A DNA stretch of 64,000 nt, from assembly GCA_030141605.1 (NCBI GenBank), contig JAQGDQ010000307.1, positions 210,845-274,844 on the forward strand, in the 5' to 3' direction. The notes below the pieces were generated by a model. It had not been told where the DNA came from. It made no database searches and saw only the letters and a program-made list of their open reading frames with translations. Origin of the DNA: Tubiluchus corallicola (Eukaryota; Priapulida; Priapulimorpha; Priapulimorphida; Tubiluchidae). This document shows positions 46,542 through 59,600 of this stretch, in pieces (position 1 is the first letter of the stretch; the number at the start of each line of letters is the position of its first letter). The position numbers and the translations under genes were made by a program.

Positions 46542-49500
46542 ATGAAATTTTCCCCATTGTTGTCTATACTGCAAAAAACGTTTACAAGCAGTTGCAACTT
46601 CATTTCTACATGCAAATATATTAAATACAAAAGTCAAGCTGACATAGTAAAATGGATCTGTGAGCACACTGAAGTATCAAAAATTCATATGACACCGGAA
46701 ATAAAATTACGTCTAATTACTCCTTCCTGTCCGTTATGGAAAGCTAGTATAGATGAGTGTACCTTGGATGATCCGTATTTCGCTTTCTACTGGCCTGGTG
46801 GGCAGGTTTTGTCAAGGTATAAGTTTTTTAAGTTAAAGAAACTATTATAATTTCTAGTATCTAACAATAAGAGAACTGTTGCAGCACGTGTAGCAAGATT
46901 TATATTTTGCAAGTTAATTGCAGACAAATAATTTACATCATTACGAATTTTAAAATATGTGATTTGGATAAATAAAGCCTTTGAATATGAAGTAAGAAGG
47001 GTAGTACGATTATGTGATATATGCGTGTAGTAATATTTTGAAGTTATGCGTTATGTTAGATGTAGTAAACAAGACAAGATTACACGTTGATGCAATGTAT
47101 TATGTTACAGATTAAAGATTGAGTTATATTTCTTATATTAAAGTTCAATAACTACAGTGTACTAAATTTCGCAGTTATATGCAGTTATTATAATTGAAAG
47201 TTAAATCTTATGTAGGTATGTTCTAGACAATCCTGATTTATTTTGTGATAAATTGGTTTTGGATGTGGGCAGTGGATGTGGAGCTAGTGCAATTGCGGCC
47301 AGATTTTGTGGAGCACATGTAATTGCAAATGACATTGATCCAGGTAAGCTTTTATTTTTTTACACATGGTTTATGTCAAAAATTTATCAGTAACATCTTG
47401 AATGCTGTTTCATTTTGTTTTCTAGTCTAGTGTAAATTCAATGTGAGGTGCTATGTGATCATTAATTGTTTTATTGTTTCTCATAGAGTACTTAACTTGG
47501 TTGGTTAACTTTGACAGATACTTACTTATTTAGTTATAAACTCGTGGGTCGATCCTATGTCCAAGAGTGCGAACCTCTCTGGAGATCAGTGTAGCAACAA
47601 GATCCTCTGTCCAGTTCTTTGCAGTACGTACTCGTTAGTGATATGGTCTGTCTCTTTGATTCCCACCGTAATGTAATAAGAGCTAGTTCCAAATGCATTC
47701 AGCTGATCTTTCAAACAGACCTGCAGAATTCTGAATCCTTTAAAATCCAGGATTCAGAGCGGCACAGTTGGCTAGGTGCAATCAGAGAATCGTTTGAGAG
47801 AGAATCATTTTGAGAAAGATGTTTGTGGACCTCCAGACCATTGACAGTTTCAAAGACTCGTAGTTTCACTAGGAAAGAGGTGTTTGTGGACCTCCAGACT
47901 ATTTAGAGTTTCAAAGAGCCACAGTTTCAGTTGGGGAGAGATGTTTGTGGACCTCCAAACCATTGAGAGTTTCCAGAAACTATTCCAGGCTATATCATGA
48001 TGCTGTCATATGTCTTTAAATTAAGAAGTTATGAACCCGTCTGGGTATTTGAAATCAGTAACTGATTCCATACTCTGAAAAACAGTCTTAAACAGCTGGC
48101 TGGTTTTCACTTGAGAAGTGATTAACATGAATAACTTTTGTCTTGTCCTGATTTATCATTAGTCCTACAGTGGAAGCAGTGTCTTCTAGATTACTGAGAT
48201 GTCCTGCTGCAGTAGCTGTAATAGAACACTGTCATCGATAATATTATGATCAGCTACAGTAGTAACACCTGGATTGTCTTCATGTGTTCCCAGGCCATGG
48301 TCTAGTTTCATGTAGGATCTCAAATACAATTTGAAAAGGAAAGGTGTTAAAGTATCTCAATGCAGTGTTGATGTCAAATGGGTCACTCATCTGCCATCCA
48401 ACTTAGCTTGACTTTTGCTGTTGGTATAAAGTGGTAAAATAGGGTGTGTATGATGTTCTGTGGTATACCATAATGTCTTAGTATATCCCACACTGTTTCT
48501 TTGCTGATGGAGTCGAAGGCATTGCTGAAGTCCATAAATGTAGCTATCAATGGTATTTGACTTTGATGATAAACCTTGAGTATTCTCTGCAGCGAATGGA
48601 TTTGCTGAAGGCAGCTCTAACTTTTCTTAAATCCATCTGTTAGGTTCGCAAGAGGCAGTTTAACAGCATAACATAATGTACACCTTGCCTGTACTGATAT
48701 TAGTGATATGCCCCAGAAGTCCTTCACTTTTTGAAGTTTTCTTTGGAATAGAATTTTGATATCCTCAGTTATTTTGGAGCCCTTGTTTGGTTCTGCACTG
48801 AACTGCACACTTCAAGCAGAATGGACTGAAGGCAGTCTCCTCTGAGATGGAGTGTTCCCGAGGTAACAGACTGATCTGTGCCAAACTGGTGAATTTTACA
48901 GCTGCTAAGAGTTCTTTTGTGAAATTGACATGATAAAACAAAAAATGTAAAGGAGGCTTTGTAGATTTTATAAACACTGAAGGTTCAGGTGGAATGTCCT
49001 GTGTATGCTATAGGTGGACAATCTGTGTATCATATGTTAAGTTATTTATTGTAATTTCCAATATAAATACTAAAGCTTAATTATGTAGCACATACACGTG
49101 TATTTTTGTTTGACAATATGAACAGTCTGAGCATTTAGACGTATATGGGTAATATGTATACATGTATTTACAATACGTTGCATATATTACAGCATTTGCA
49201 CTCGGGATATAATAATAATAAGTTTATTGACCAATACAATGCAATACAATACGTGCAATATAATATAATACAGTATAATATAATATAATACAATACAATT
49301 TAATGCAGTACAACATAATATAACACAATATATAAAGACAATAAACCTAAATGTTTAATTATGTGCTGGATATGTTAGGTGAACTGTATGACAGCATATG
49401 TATTATTTTTCTCTATAGTTGCTTGTACAGCCATCAGAATGAATGCAGAACTGAATGGAATTTCTAACATTGCTCAAGTCTCTGATCCTATGCAAATCCA

Positions 49501-49846
49501 TATGGATGCTCTTGTTCCATATCATTTCTGCATCACCACAGCGTCCCTGCTTGGTCATTTGAATCCCCTCTGGGACACGGTTCTGTTAGGTGACATGTTT
49601 TATGATGAGAGCTTTGCTGAGCTGCTTCTGGAATGGGCTTATAATTTATCATCGCCCAGTCGACGGGTGTTGATTGGTGATCCCGGCAGAACCCACTACT
49701 ATGATCTACTATTATCCAGAAAAATGAAGAAGGTTGCTACGTACCCCCTTCCACCACATTGCAAACAAGAAAATAATGGTATGACTGAAGCATCAGTATG
49801 GACTTTTGATGAAACAACTACTATAAAGCCGCAGAAAGTAGAATAA
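46542..49846 (+). CDS. ETFBKMT: Electron transfer flavoprotein beta-subunit lysine methyltransferase, complete gene
   Basis: Seven-beta-strand SAM-dependent methyltransferase (METTL20) that in known orthologues trimethylates lysines of ETFB in the mitochondrial matrix. Three exons: 46542-46816, 47216-47343, 49419-49846 (stop TAA); phases close to 276 aa, human being 262. The N-terminus (MKFSPLLSILQKTFTSSC) is basic and hydroxylated, as for a matrix-targeting peptide. Landmarks: HMTPEIKLRLITP, PYFAFYWPGGQVLSRYVLDN, SAM motif I LDVGSGCGASAIAA, the acidic NDIDP, then VLLGDMFYDE and RRVLIGDPGR. Exon 2 alone codes the start of the SAM site. Intron 2 is about 2 kb and contains a dead reverse transcriptase and two kinds of tandem repeat. 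A nine-codon upstream frame at 46504-46530 (ATG to TAA) precedes the start and could slow initiation if it is in the transcript. A TTG frame extension to 46515 is not used here. Confidence 0.95.
47818..47984. repeat. 61-bp minisatellite, three copies
   Basis: TGTTTGTGGACCTCCAGACC begins at 47820, with close copies at 47881 (ending CCAGACT) and 47942 (ending CCAAACC), an exact 61-bp period. Each copy also has a GAGTTTC or CAGTTTC-AAAGA block. Lies in ETFBKMT intron 2, next to the reverse transcriptase remnant. Confidence 0.88.
48050..48800 (-). mobile_element. Decayed LINE reverse transcriptase fragment
   Basis: Read leftward, the minus strand gives a broken reverse transcriptase: KDFWGISLISVQ, then SCLQQIHSLQRILKVYHQSQ, the palm motif ATFMDFSNAFDSISKETVWD, and LRHYGIPQNIIHTLF. 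Further down, after several stops, comes DTASTVGLMINQDKTKVI, the conserved GL-x-hN-x-x-KTK. It resembles the endonuclease/reverse transcriptase type LINEs (RTE-like or related). Many stops and frame changes show it is inactive. It lies antisense in ETFBKMT intron 2. Confidence 0.85.
49205..49340. repeat. AATAC/AATAT-type low-complexity repeat
   Basis: Starts AATAATAATAAGTTTATTGA and continues as CAATACAATGCAATACAATA and TATAATATAATACAG units, a degenerate pentanucleotide repeat just before ETFBKMT exon 3. The AAGTTTATTGACC lead-in may be the tail of a retroelement. Confidence 0.7.
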
Positions 49847-50479
49847 TTGGTTTTCATCCATAACCCTTGAGTTGTGACTATGATATTTGTGTGCTTCACA
49901 GTGCTTGAATAGCAAATCGTCCACTAGTCAGCAATTAAGCTTTTCTAGATATTCACGTATCCCTAAATCTCCATTTCTTGTGGATTATTTTGATACCAAG
50001 CACATCGCTCTATGTTCTTTATAAGCTGAGATAATCCACATTGAAGTTGAGGTGCACACTATGCACTGAAAAACATAATCTTGAGAAAATTGCTCATAAA
50101 GTTAGCCATGTTTTTTTTGTCACATTTCTGCACACCACTTAGCGACTGCACAAATGTTGATGGTCTTTGCAAGAACACATTGAAGTTATGTGTAAATTCC
50201 TGACGAAGAATTGGGCTTGGTTGCAGAAAAAAAAACCCCAAGCAAAATCACTGTTTCCACGAGCTACAATCAGAGTTTGAAAATACGAGTTTTTTTTACA
50301 ATTGCAGTTTCTAGCCAGAAAAGTGGGTACAGGGTTAAAAAATTAGATTTTTAGTATTTTCTGAACATTTTCTAGATAATTTGATGCTAGTATATAAAAG
50401 TCCAATATATTTCTTCTTCTTCTTCTTGTGTTGCTCAAAACATCTATTGTAGACAGAGACTCTATCCTTTATTAGAGCA

Positions 50480-51025
50480 CTTCACTGTTTCCTGTCTGCA
50501 GCTAAAATTTTCAATTCCTGTGATGCTATTGTTACGTAGGTTCCAGCTGTTGTAAATCTTTATTATTTCTTGATATCCAAGTTGTTTTTGATTTGCCTGG
50601 AGGCCATCTAGTAGGTTTCAGTGCCTTGTTTAATGCTAATCTTACTGGTGTTGTTTCTGGCAATCTCATAAAATGTCCTACCATCTTAGTCTTCTGATTC
50701 TGATTCTAGTGCTCCAGTGTTCTTCTTTAGTTCTGTTGTACAGCTGCTCCATTTGAAACGACATGTGGCCATTTTATTTTTAAGGTTTTTCTGAGTAAGC
50801 CTGTGTGAAATACATTTATGTCTACTTCCTGCATTGCAGTTAAGCCACACATTTCATTGCTGTACATGAAGATACTAGTTACATATGCATTAGAGAGTTG
50901 CAGCCTTGTTTTGACGGATAGTTTCTTGCTGGTTAGAATTGATTTATTTTGGATAAAACCATACATTGCCCTTTGTTTCCTGTTTTTGATATCATCTTCT
51001 GTGTTAATTAGTGGTCCCACGTATT
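50480..51025 (-). mobile_element. Second LINE fragment: C-terminal part of ORF2
   Basis: The minus frame ending at 50727 reads GPLINTEDDIKNRKQRAMYG, then KLSVKTRLQLSNAYVTSIF, MYSNEMCGL and LLRKTLKIKWPHV, the conserved segment after the reverse transcriptase in endonuclease-type LINEs. After a frameshift it continues as KMVGHFMRLPETTPVRLAL and TRWPPGKSKTTW, the usual C-terminal GH-x-x-R / R-x-P-x-G-K pattern. It is in the same orientation as the fragment at 48050-48800, and the two may be pieces of one family. Confidence 0.8.
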
Positions 51026-54000
51026 TATTTGTTTATATAATATATTTAGCATTTTTATAATAAACAAAAAATTTACATTTGACCAAATTTTTGGTGCATT
51101 CTACTTTGGGGCATCATAACGCAGTTTTTACTATGCCAACTTGTGGACAGTTTCGGTTTGCAAGCACACATTTGTAAATTAGATGGCCATATTTACAAAT
51201 AAACTGACAATTCTTTTTGGTACTAATAGGATACAAACGGACTCTTACTGCCTAACTACTTGTGATATGCTTCATCTTAAGTAGACATATTCTTGAGCGT
51301 TGGGGTTTCTTAGTAAAAGTTTTTGATATAATAACAAGTAAACTCATATCAATTTTTCCAAAATAAATTGAAATGCTTCATACACCTACATCATTTGTAG
51401 AAAAGTATTTAGAAACCAATGGCTTGAATTTCTACACTTTGGTCATAAATGTTGGTATTTATAACTAGGTCTTATACGCAATTTCATACAGTATTTATTT
51501 TAGTAGTTTTTAATTTAATAATAGCCAGCTGATTTTGCCTTTACTAAACAGCAAAATAAATGAAACAAATTGTTAGACTGCATAGTTTCAATGTAGCCTG
51601 TTAAGTGGCAACATACTTCAAAAATCCCTCATCCTCTTCCTGTATAACTGATGATGTTGTTGGCTAGTTCTCCTTACCAGGTAGTGTTCTGCAGTGCGGC
51701 GATCAGAATGGCCACGTAGTAACTAAAAGTTGTGAAGTAGCTTTGTTGTTCATAACCCTATACACTCATGCTTACTTTAAATCAGTATTTTTGTTAATTC
51801 AATAGATTTGTTCTCTTGTTGAATAGCCATGTAATCTCCTGTTACACACGTCTTTGTAAGAAGTTTATGGACTTGGTGAATAATCTATTTTTGCTGATTG
51901 GTAAAATAGTCAATGAAAATAGTTAGTTTTTTATAACTGAATGTAATTACTCAGTTTTTAAAATTTTGTTAGTATTGTGTTGCTAAGTACATGTTATATA
52001 ATGCAAAAATTTTTTGTGCAATAGTTTGAAACATATTTATGTGTATTGATGTATTGTATAATTGTGGCTATATATTCATTTTGTGCCTAATCAGTTACTC
52101 TATAGGTTGTGCTTATCATTTTTGATTAAAGTTTATTTTTGGAAGTATTCCTGCTATAATGATGCAATTTTTTATCCATTTTGTCCTGTACATGTGTTAT
52201 TGTTAAGCTCACTTATTGTCTTGAGCATGTACCATTGGTGCTACTTTTGAATTATTTAGATTTATATAGACTATGTTTTAAAAGAGCTGTGTTTCAAACT
52301 TTTTACATTTATATGAATTTTATTGGATAGAATTTTGTGTGAAAATTGTTGTTGTTACAACTTGGGAACAATGGTGTGCCAAAGTTACTAAAGTGCATGT
52401 TATATCCATATACAAATATAAACAATATAAGAATAGATTATGTGTCAAATAATCTTATAATATCAAATTTATTATAATTACGTGAGTTTTATTAGATAGA
52501 ATTTCGTGCCAAATTTGTTATAATTATGCAAACTTTGTTAGGAACAAGATATGCTGAATTTGCTAAAAATGCATTGTTTAGACAGTAATAGAGGAAATTT
52601 GAGAGCTTTATTACTCTGTTGTGTTATTATGATGCAGCGATAGCACTTTTGAATTAAATTAAATAATTTCTTAATTTGTGCTTATTTGCAGTAATTACTT
52701 GTGAACAAGCTCTTTGCTGTCTTAGTGAATCAGAGTAAGATTCTATTAGGTAGTTATATTTTAGCATTAAATTTCTAAACTTTAGCATAGTGTTCTGGAG
52801 CCTACTTTGTAATAGTACTGTATTCAAAGAATCATTAATCTTGATATGTTAAACTGTAAATTTTTCACATGCTATTTGTAAAGCATATATACTGTAGCTT
52901 GTTCTTAGAATAGTGATAATAAATTTTTGTGTATCCAATAATTATTGTCGCCTTCAGTTGTATAGTAATGTATGTCAAACCGCTTAGCTGACGTTTACAG
53001 TACTTTCGTTGTTTATCGCTTGCTCTGCTTATACTGTCTGTGTATGTGTTTACACGTAGTCCTGCATGTAGGTGCGCATAAAGTGGAGGCGTGATCAGAG
53101 TGGGCTTACGGGTTACAAAATGGTGATCAAGCAATGTAAATATTGACGGAGAGACTGACGCAGCTATTGCATGCTAAGTAACTTTATAGCCCTAAGTTAC
53201 TTAGCAGTTAGTAAACATTATACCTGAACTATAATGTAGCAATCGTCACACCTTAAAGCCCAAGGCTGTGTTTACGTTTTGTTTGTCATCCCAAACATCT
53301 CTAGAATTAGGCCTAACTTTTTGTCGTTCAAATATACATTGCGCGCTGTGAGATGTTTCCGGAACTAGTTTATATCGTCTTTCTGCTTTCAGCAAACCTC
53401 TAGATCTGTTTTATTTTCGCTTTTTCGTTGAGTAAAAAATATGTAGCCCAGTGTACTGCATGTTCATTGTGCTTTTCATCGGCACGTTATTTTAGACCGA
53501 ATCTGGACTCAGACATTTTTATGTTTTTGACTTTCTGAATTTCTGTCAAACTGACTTGGATCGTAATATGATACGTGTAGACACTACATAAGAGCGATGT
53601 GTTTTTGGTGCCTCTGCATGTAGAAGCACAACTGGGAATTTCTGTGGTGTACTTTGTTTAACGAATTTTACAAATTCTTACTTTAATGTAGAAGAGCATT
53701 TTAAATGAAAATGTAAATTAAAATCGTAGTGGTAATTTAAATATCGCTCCAATTTCAATGATGATAAACTATAAATTGATAGCATTGGCTTAATTAATAA
53801 ACGCTAAGATTAAATTCAAGTTACTGCTCACTCGTAGTTCGGTCATATTCCGAGCTATTAAGACTCCATTAATTTTTTCTGAGCAGTTATTTCCATTTGC
53901 GTTTAATAAAATTGTTTTGCTGGTTCTCCCGCTCTCCTCGCCGTTACAAGTATAGCATACGTACAAGCGTCAGCAACGAAGATGAGGAGTTCTCGTTCTG

Positions 54001-55354
54001 CATTCACCACCGATTTTAAATACCTGCGCGACGTCGTACATACGTCGTCGGATAAGGGTTCTCACTAAATTAATGCTATGCGTTTCTATTTCGGCCATGA
54101 GTCTATCTTCTCTCTCAACCTCCCCATTTAACAACCTTTGTACCATCGACGAACCTTAAACGGAATGACTATACTTAATTGTACTTCAGTTTGACACTGA
54201 CTTAACACTTTGTTATCGTTAGATTCACACCACTTTCTCTCGAATCATCAGATATCGCTTCACAAGCCTCACAAATCTTAGTAAATCACATGATTTATGG
54301 GTTTGTCGACTGTCGTACAGTTATCAGTAAATGTTGGCTAAACAGAATTCAAACAGTCGTGTAGGTCTTTTACTCGGGTTCCAACGTCATCCGCTGTCAA
54401 CTGCTGATTGCTGTAATAAACACCGAGGCTCTTGGAAATGTGCCGATTGCGCTTGCGTGTACAGAGAAGCTGGGACGCACTGCCGGTGTCGGATTTAGGA
54501 TAAATTTGTCTTAACCTTGAGTTTATTATAGTAGCTCTTGCTGAGTTGCCGTTTTTATGAGTACACGTGTGATTTCGGCGATGTGTTCATTGCATTGACG
54601 TTTCACTATTATATTACTTTCGGTCTGCAAATATGTTCTGTACTCTCAAACTGGCTCTACTCACTGTCTAAATCTCAAACAAGTGTGGTATTATAATAAA
54701 TAGAGCAACATCAGAAAGAAAGTTACAAAGTTTAAATTTTGGAAAAATAACCAAGAACAAAAAAACTTGCTGATTGTCAGTAATAATCTGATTACGACGT
54801 TATTGTACGAGGAAGTGATAATAAGAGTACTTTACAGTACCATATCCTATATTCCATATTTTACTCATTCTCATTTCTTGCTGTACCAAAGTAAAAAAGT
54901 AAAACAGAATTATAACTTCGCAAAACGTTTCAAGATTGTTAAATGGTTAAAGCCTGCAATTTCTGTAGTACCGTATCCGAGCAAAAATGTGGACGGAACG
55001 TTGCCTAAACCCAAGAAAGAGGTTACGTAGGATTAGGAAGGAAAGGATGATTTGATGTACGACTTGGCTTTTTTCCATTGTTTCCAAGTTCGTAATAAGC
55101 TGATTTGAAAACTCCAAGAACTATAATATGCTGTGAAATAGCAGTAGAACATCGTTACTGAGCTGGTTAACTGTACCTCTAAAGTTTCATTTATTTGACA
55201 TCAAATTGCAAGTTCGGCTTCAGCATTAGGAAATGTTCGTTTTTTATTGCAATTACACGTTATTATTGATCTTGAATTGGTAATTTCAAAAAGGAGACAT
55301 ATTTGAAATGTTTTGGAGATCCCTGGCCCGTTCTTAGGGCCAGGGTACAAAAGA

Positions 55355-55480
55355 GGGGCGCGGGATAGCTGAGAGGTAGATCGATCATTGTATGTGTTAG
55401 GTTACAAATTTAAGTAGAGCTGGATCTGGTTAATAGATGATTGTTAGGTGACTGCTTGGAAAGCTCCTTTGGATTATCAT
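55355..55480 (+). repeat. Possible tRNA-derived SINE
   Basis: GGGCGCGGGATAGCTGAGAG followed by GTAGATCGATC resembles an A-box head, with GGTTACAAATT as a weak B box about 35 bases on. The 3' limit is not clear. Confidence 0.3.
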
Positions 55481-56572
55481 TGATACTTTAACAATTAGTT
55501 GTGTAGTGACTGTAATCCTAAATTTACTGGCTGTTGCCAGTAAATGCTGTACATCAGCTTATAGCAAGTGTGCGGCGTCGAACTTTGTCTGAAAAACAAT
55601 GCTGTGGTAAAAACAAAAAGCAGTGGTAACAATGACGCAATATTTTTTTAACTTGACTCGAATTGTTGGTACAATAAATTAACTGACTGCAATAAATAAA
55701 CAAAAATAACATCAATTAAAGTTTAAAGTCAAACAGAGGCTAGGAGCAATAGCCCAGAAATGTTGAAAGTGGAACCAAACTTTGGAAGTCATTTTATAAT
55801 TAACACTAGCTCCAAAAAATCTTTCAACATGTTTTCGTCTGTGTATTTTAATCAGTACACATATAAATAAGATCATGTGAGAACCGCTATTCAAAATTCA
55901 AGTTTACATAGCCACAGGCTGTTGTTACGTACGTCACGAAGAATCAGGAATTAATGCCCGATCTATGATGAATCGGGTTTATCAGGTAAGGTACCCAATT
56001 ATAACAAGCCACAGCTCATTTTCAACATTATTGATCAGCAATGTGCATTACAGTTCTGTAGCTACCACCTCATTAGTTTTAATGCTCAAATCTTCTGCCG
56101 CGCATTTACCGGCATTTTTTATCTTGGTTGTTGCGCGGGTACGCCTCAAACGATCCTCACAAGCCTCACAATCGTATTCGCTGTTACACACGATCATGGC
56201 ACGTGAACTGCTTGTGAACGGTGGGCTGCTCTTTATCATCCAATGAAATTTGTGCTGAGTAATAAGGTAAAAATACCAGCAAATCAAATCAGCGTATTGC
56301 GACACACCTTTAAGGGCGTCATTAACCGACACGGCCACGTTTCGCGGTAAATTTTCTAGTTCTGACCGAAAATCAATGCGCCATAAAATAGTTCTATCTT
56401 ATAAAATTTAGATTATTATAGGAAGTACATAAGTTTCGATAACGCGTTTGATACCTTGATACATTTTTGATGTTGCTTTATGTACTCCAAATACTGTGAT
56501 AGGCTTAAAACGCAACATTTTAATTAAATGACGCGGCAGTTTAATCACTATGAGTGAATTGTCGTATCGCGG

Positions 56573-56580
56573 TATATAAG
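56573..56580 (+). promoter_or_regulatory. Candidate TATA box of SLC34
   Basis: TATATAAG lies 38-45 bases upstream of the SLC34 start codon. If used at the standard distance, transcription would begin around 56603, giving a very short 5' UTR. No experimental start is known to me. Confidence 0.4.
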
Positions 56581-56617
56581 AAAGTGGGCCTTTTCTGAGG
56601 CTCTGAACAATTACAAA

Positions 56618-59600
56618 ATGGCAGATTATGTTACGAAGATTCTTAGAGAGTCTCCAGATGCTCCGTTACACGAGTTTTCGGACGCTGATACAGGGATAAA
56701 TATGAAACAGGTAAGTGCAGTTACTTATTTTATGTAAGGTACATTGCAAACTTCGTGTAAATTTTGTGCCGTTCGGGGTTTTGGGGGGGATTGTAAAGTT
56801 GTCTGACGTGTTTCAATGAATTCACGGCAGGAAGCAAAAGTTGATCATGAGGCGCTGACAAAGAAGGGTGTCCACATTCTGGAAGCAGCAGCGACAGTCT
56901 GCCTTATGCTACCCGAGAAAGAGGATGATAGATCGATTGAAACTTCTTATCCCAGCTCCAGTGATGAAGAACTTGACCCGTGGGCACTTCCCGAACTTCA
57001 AGACAACGGAGTCCAATGGTCAGGTAGTGGGCAGTTTACCTTACCGCGCCTGTATCTGTCCATTCACAAAAACCGGCGAAGACGCCAATAGTACTTTGGC
57101 GCGCCGGCTGACAGTTGTTAAAACGCGCACTGACTAGCGAGTAATGCATGCAGTCAATACATGTATAATGTACTAATGAGGTTTTTACTTTTTCCAGATT
57201 TGTTTTTCCTTGAAGTAATTGTAAATGTTTGTAGTGTTTTTTAAAAAAATCTTGAACTTCAAATGTATCAGTATCTTGTCATTTTAAGTTACATTGCAAT
57301 TAAGTTCAGATTTAGCTCACAGTGGTTTCTATTGTTTTTTGGAGTGCTTGTTTTTTGGTAAATGATCCTGTTGACTCTAGTAATGTTTTAAGTCTTTAAA
57401 ATTTTCAAGTTTCATGACTTGAGTTATGTAACTTGTAAGCAACAATGAATTTAATGATTTTTCATAAATTTTCTGTAGAATTATCTACTAAAGCAAAGTT
57501 CAAAAAAGTCATCGTTGACTACATTGGGAGAGGAATTACTCTCTTGGCACTTCTTTACCTCTTCATATGTTCCTTGGATTTCTTGAGGTTTGTATTTGAC
57601 TTTACTCTTAAATCTGCAACTTTGATCATATCCTTATAATTATTATATTGTAGTAATGTGACTGATTTTTTTAATTTGACATATTTTAACGTGTGATTGT
57701 TTTTATTTATTATTTTTATTTTACACATTAAAATAGAGAAACATGTCCATTGTGTGCACACGAAGACTATATATTGATGCAGTTTTTCATGTCATTTGAC
57801 AAATTTTAAAAACAAATTTCTGTTATCTTGTTTTATTTTCTGCATCTACTAAACAACTTGCAATTAAATTTTGGAACAAGAGTTGTCTTGCGAACATGTT
57901 TTCCTGTCCGTAACACTGCACATGTGTGAGGTCCGAGTGCAACAGAGTGTAAACTAAACATATTTTATTTCTGATTACAGCTCTGGATTTCGGCTTGTAG
58001 GCGGAAAAACGTCCGGTGAAATTTTCAGTGACAATGAGCTTCTATCTAATCCAGTCTCTGGTTTAATGATGGGTGTTTTGGCCACTGTTCTTGTCCAGAG
58101 TTCCAGCACTTCCACGTCTATTGTCGTTACAATGGTTGCTTCAGAAAGTAAGCATTAATAAAACCACTTACTAGTTAATTTGTGATATATTAAAATTGCC
58201 AACGAGTGCAAATGAACGACTAGCATGTCGTAAATAAATAAATAGTCGCCAGACTAAGCTCAGTCCATTCCATATTTTGAATTAAAATGATTTGTGAACT
58301 ATGCGTATGTGTAGTGGAGTGTTCTTCAGTAATAAGTCTCGAGTCACATGATATCTTGGTTAAGGAGTTCACGATCTGTACTCTGTAAATCGACAAATGG
58401 GAAGCTGGTTTGTAACACAAGTGGCATTTCCCACTCTGGCAACACAATGCTGTGTTTGTGGTCGTGAAGTCACGTCTTGGTACTTGGGTCGTATTTCCGA
58501 AAAATATCACAATTTAGGTAGTTTCAGACTTTTAGGTTGCTTATAAGTGTGCTGCAAATTTTATTTGCATTAAGTTTTTAAGGACTTTTTGTTAGTAATT
58601 TCAGATCCTAGATTTGAATGAGTGTTATTATACAGAGGCATAAGAATTTAAGTTATAGCTAAAATTTAGATGTAAAAACAAGAAAGCCTCAGATAAGTTT
58701 GCTTAGCTCAAGTTTAGTTGCCTTGTCATTACAGAGTAAAATTACATTATCACATGTCATGCAACTAAAATTTGAGTAGGAAGCAATGTGTCTGCGTTAT
58801 AAAAGAAGGAAGATTAAGTGCGCATATATTAAACGTTGCTACTAATCGTAAATAAAAATAACTAAGGTAAAAATTGTACTAGTTTTTGAAATTCCTTTTT
58901 TTTACTTAAGTGGGCGTATAACGTAGTGCTACACTGTGAGGCAAAAGCACTTCTCGCCTAAGATAAATAATGACTTGTTTATAAGTTAAAGTACCAAGTC
59001 AATAATTGAACGTTTATATTGCATTTCACATTCCAAGGAATGCAGTTAAGGTACTGAGTCAATAATTAAACGTTTGTATTGCATTTCATATTCCAAGGAC
59101 TGCAGTTAAAACTAAAGACTACACCTGCCATAATTTGGATCTACTGCTGTACCAACTAGTTGCTTCATAGGCCGAAGGATTTGTTTAAGCTGTGACTTTA
59201 CATTAAATATGCAAAAAGCAATTTAACAATGTGACTTTGTGGACCAATAAATGTTACTTTAATAATGTCTTAAGTGTATCTGCTACTTGGTTTTATTTGA
59301 TTTTAAGGATACTGAAAAGTTCTTTAAGCATTAACAAAGACTTTCAAGGGTAATAGCACCTATAAAGTCAAAAAAGTATTAGAGAGAGAGTTTCTACGAT
59401 GCTTGTTCAGACTATTGAGAATTTATCCAGGGTTAATTATCCTATTAGGGATTTATCCTATTTCAGGTTATCCAGAGTTTCTATAATGTTTATTCAGGTT
59501 ATAAAGTTCTTGATTGGTTTCTTCTGAGCAGATTTGATAAACAGCAGCTGAATTCCCGTGTTTTACAACGTTTATGATTTTTCAGTTATCACTGTGAGAA

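Larger units (their letters stand above)
49847..56617. other. Intergenic region between ETFBKMT and SLC34
   Basis: About 6.8 kb. It contains a LINE C-terminal fragment (listed), two related AT-rich stretches with TTTTATTGGATAGAATTT (about 52317) and TTTTATTAGATAGAATTT (about 52486), and a CpG-richer stretch at 53880-54500. A SINE-like head, GGGCGCGGGATAGCTGAGAG, lies near 55356. No gene is recognised; the 87- and 93-codon plus frames near 54767 and 55965 lack family features. Confidence 0.45.

Noticed and set aside
47818-47984. CRISPR-like array
   Set aside because: Only three units with a 61-bp period, no conserved short repeat with unique spacers, and a eukaryotic intron setting; it is a minisatellite.
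56048-56338. 96-codon minus frame upstream of SLC34
   Set aside because: No family resemblance, and it overlaps an equally long plus frame; no evidence favours either.
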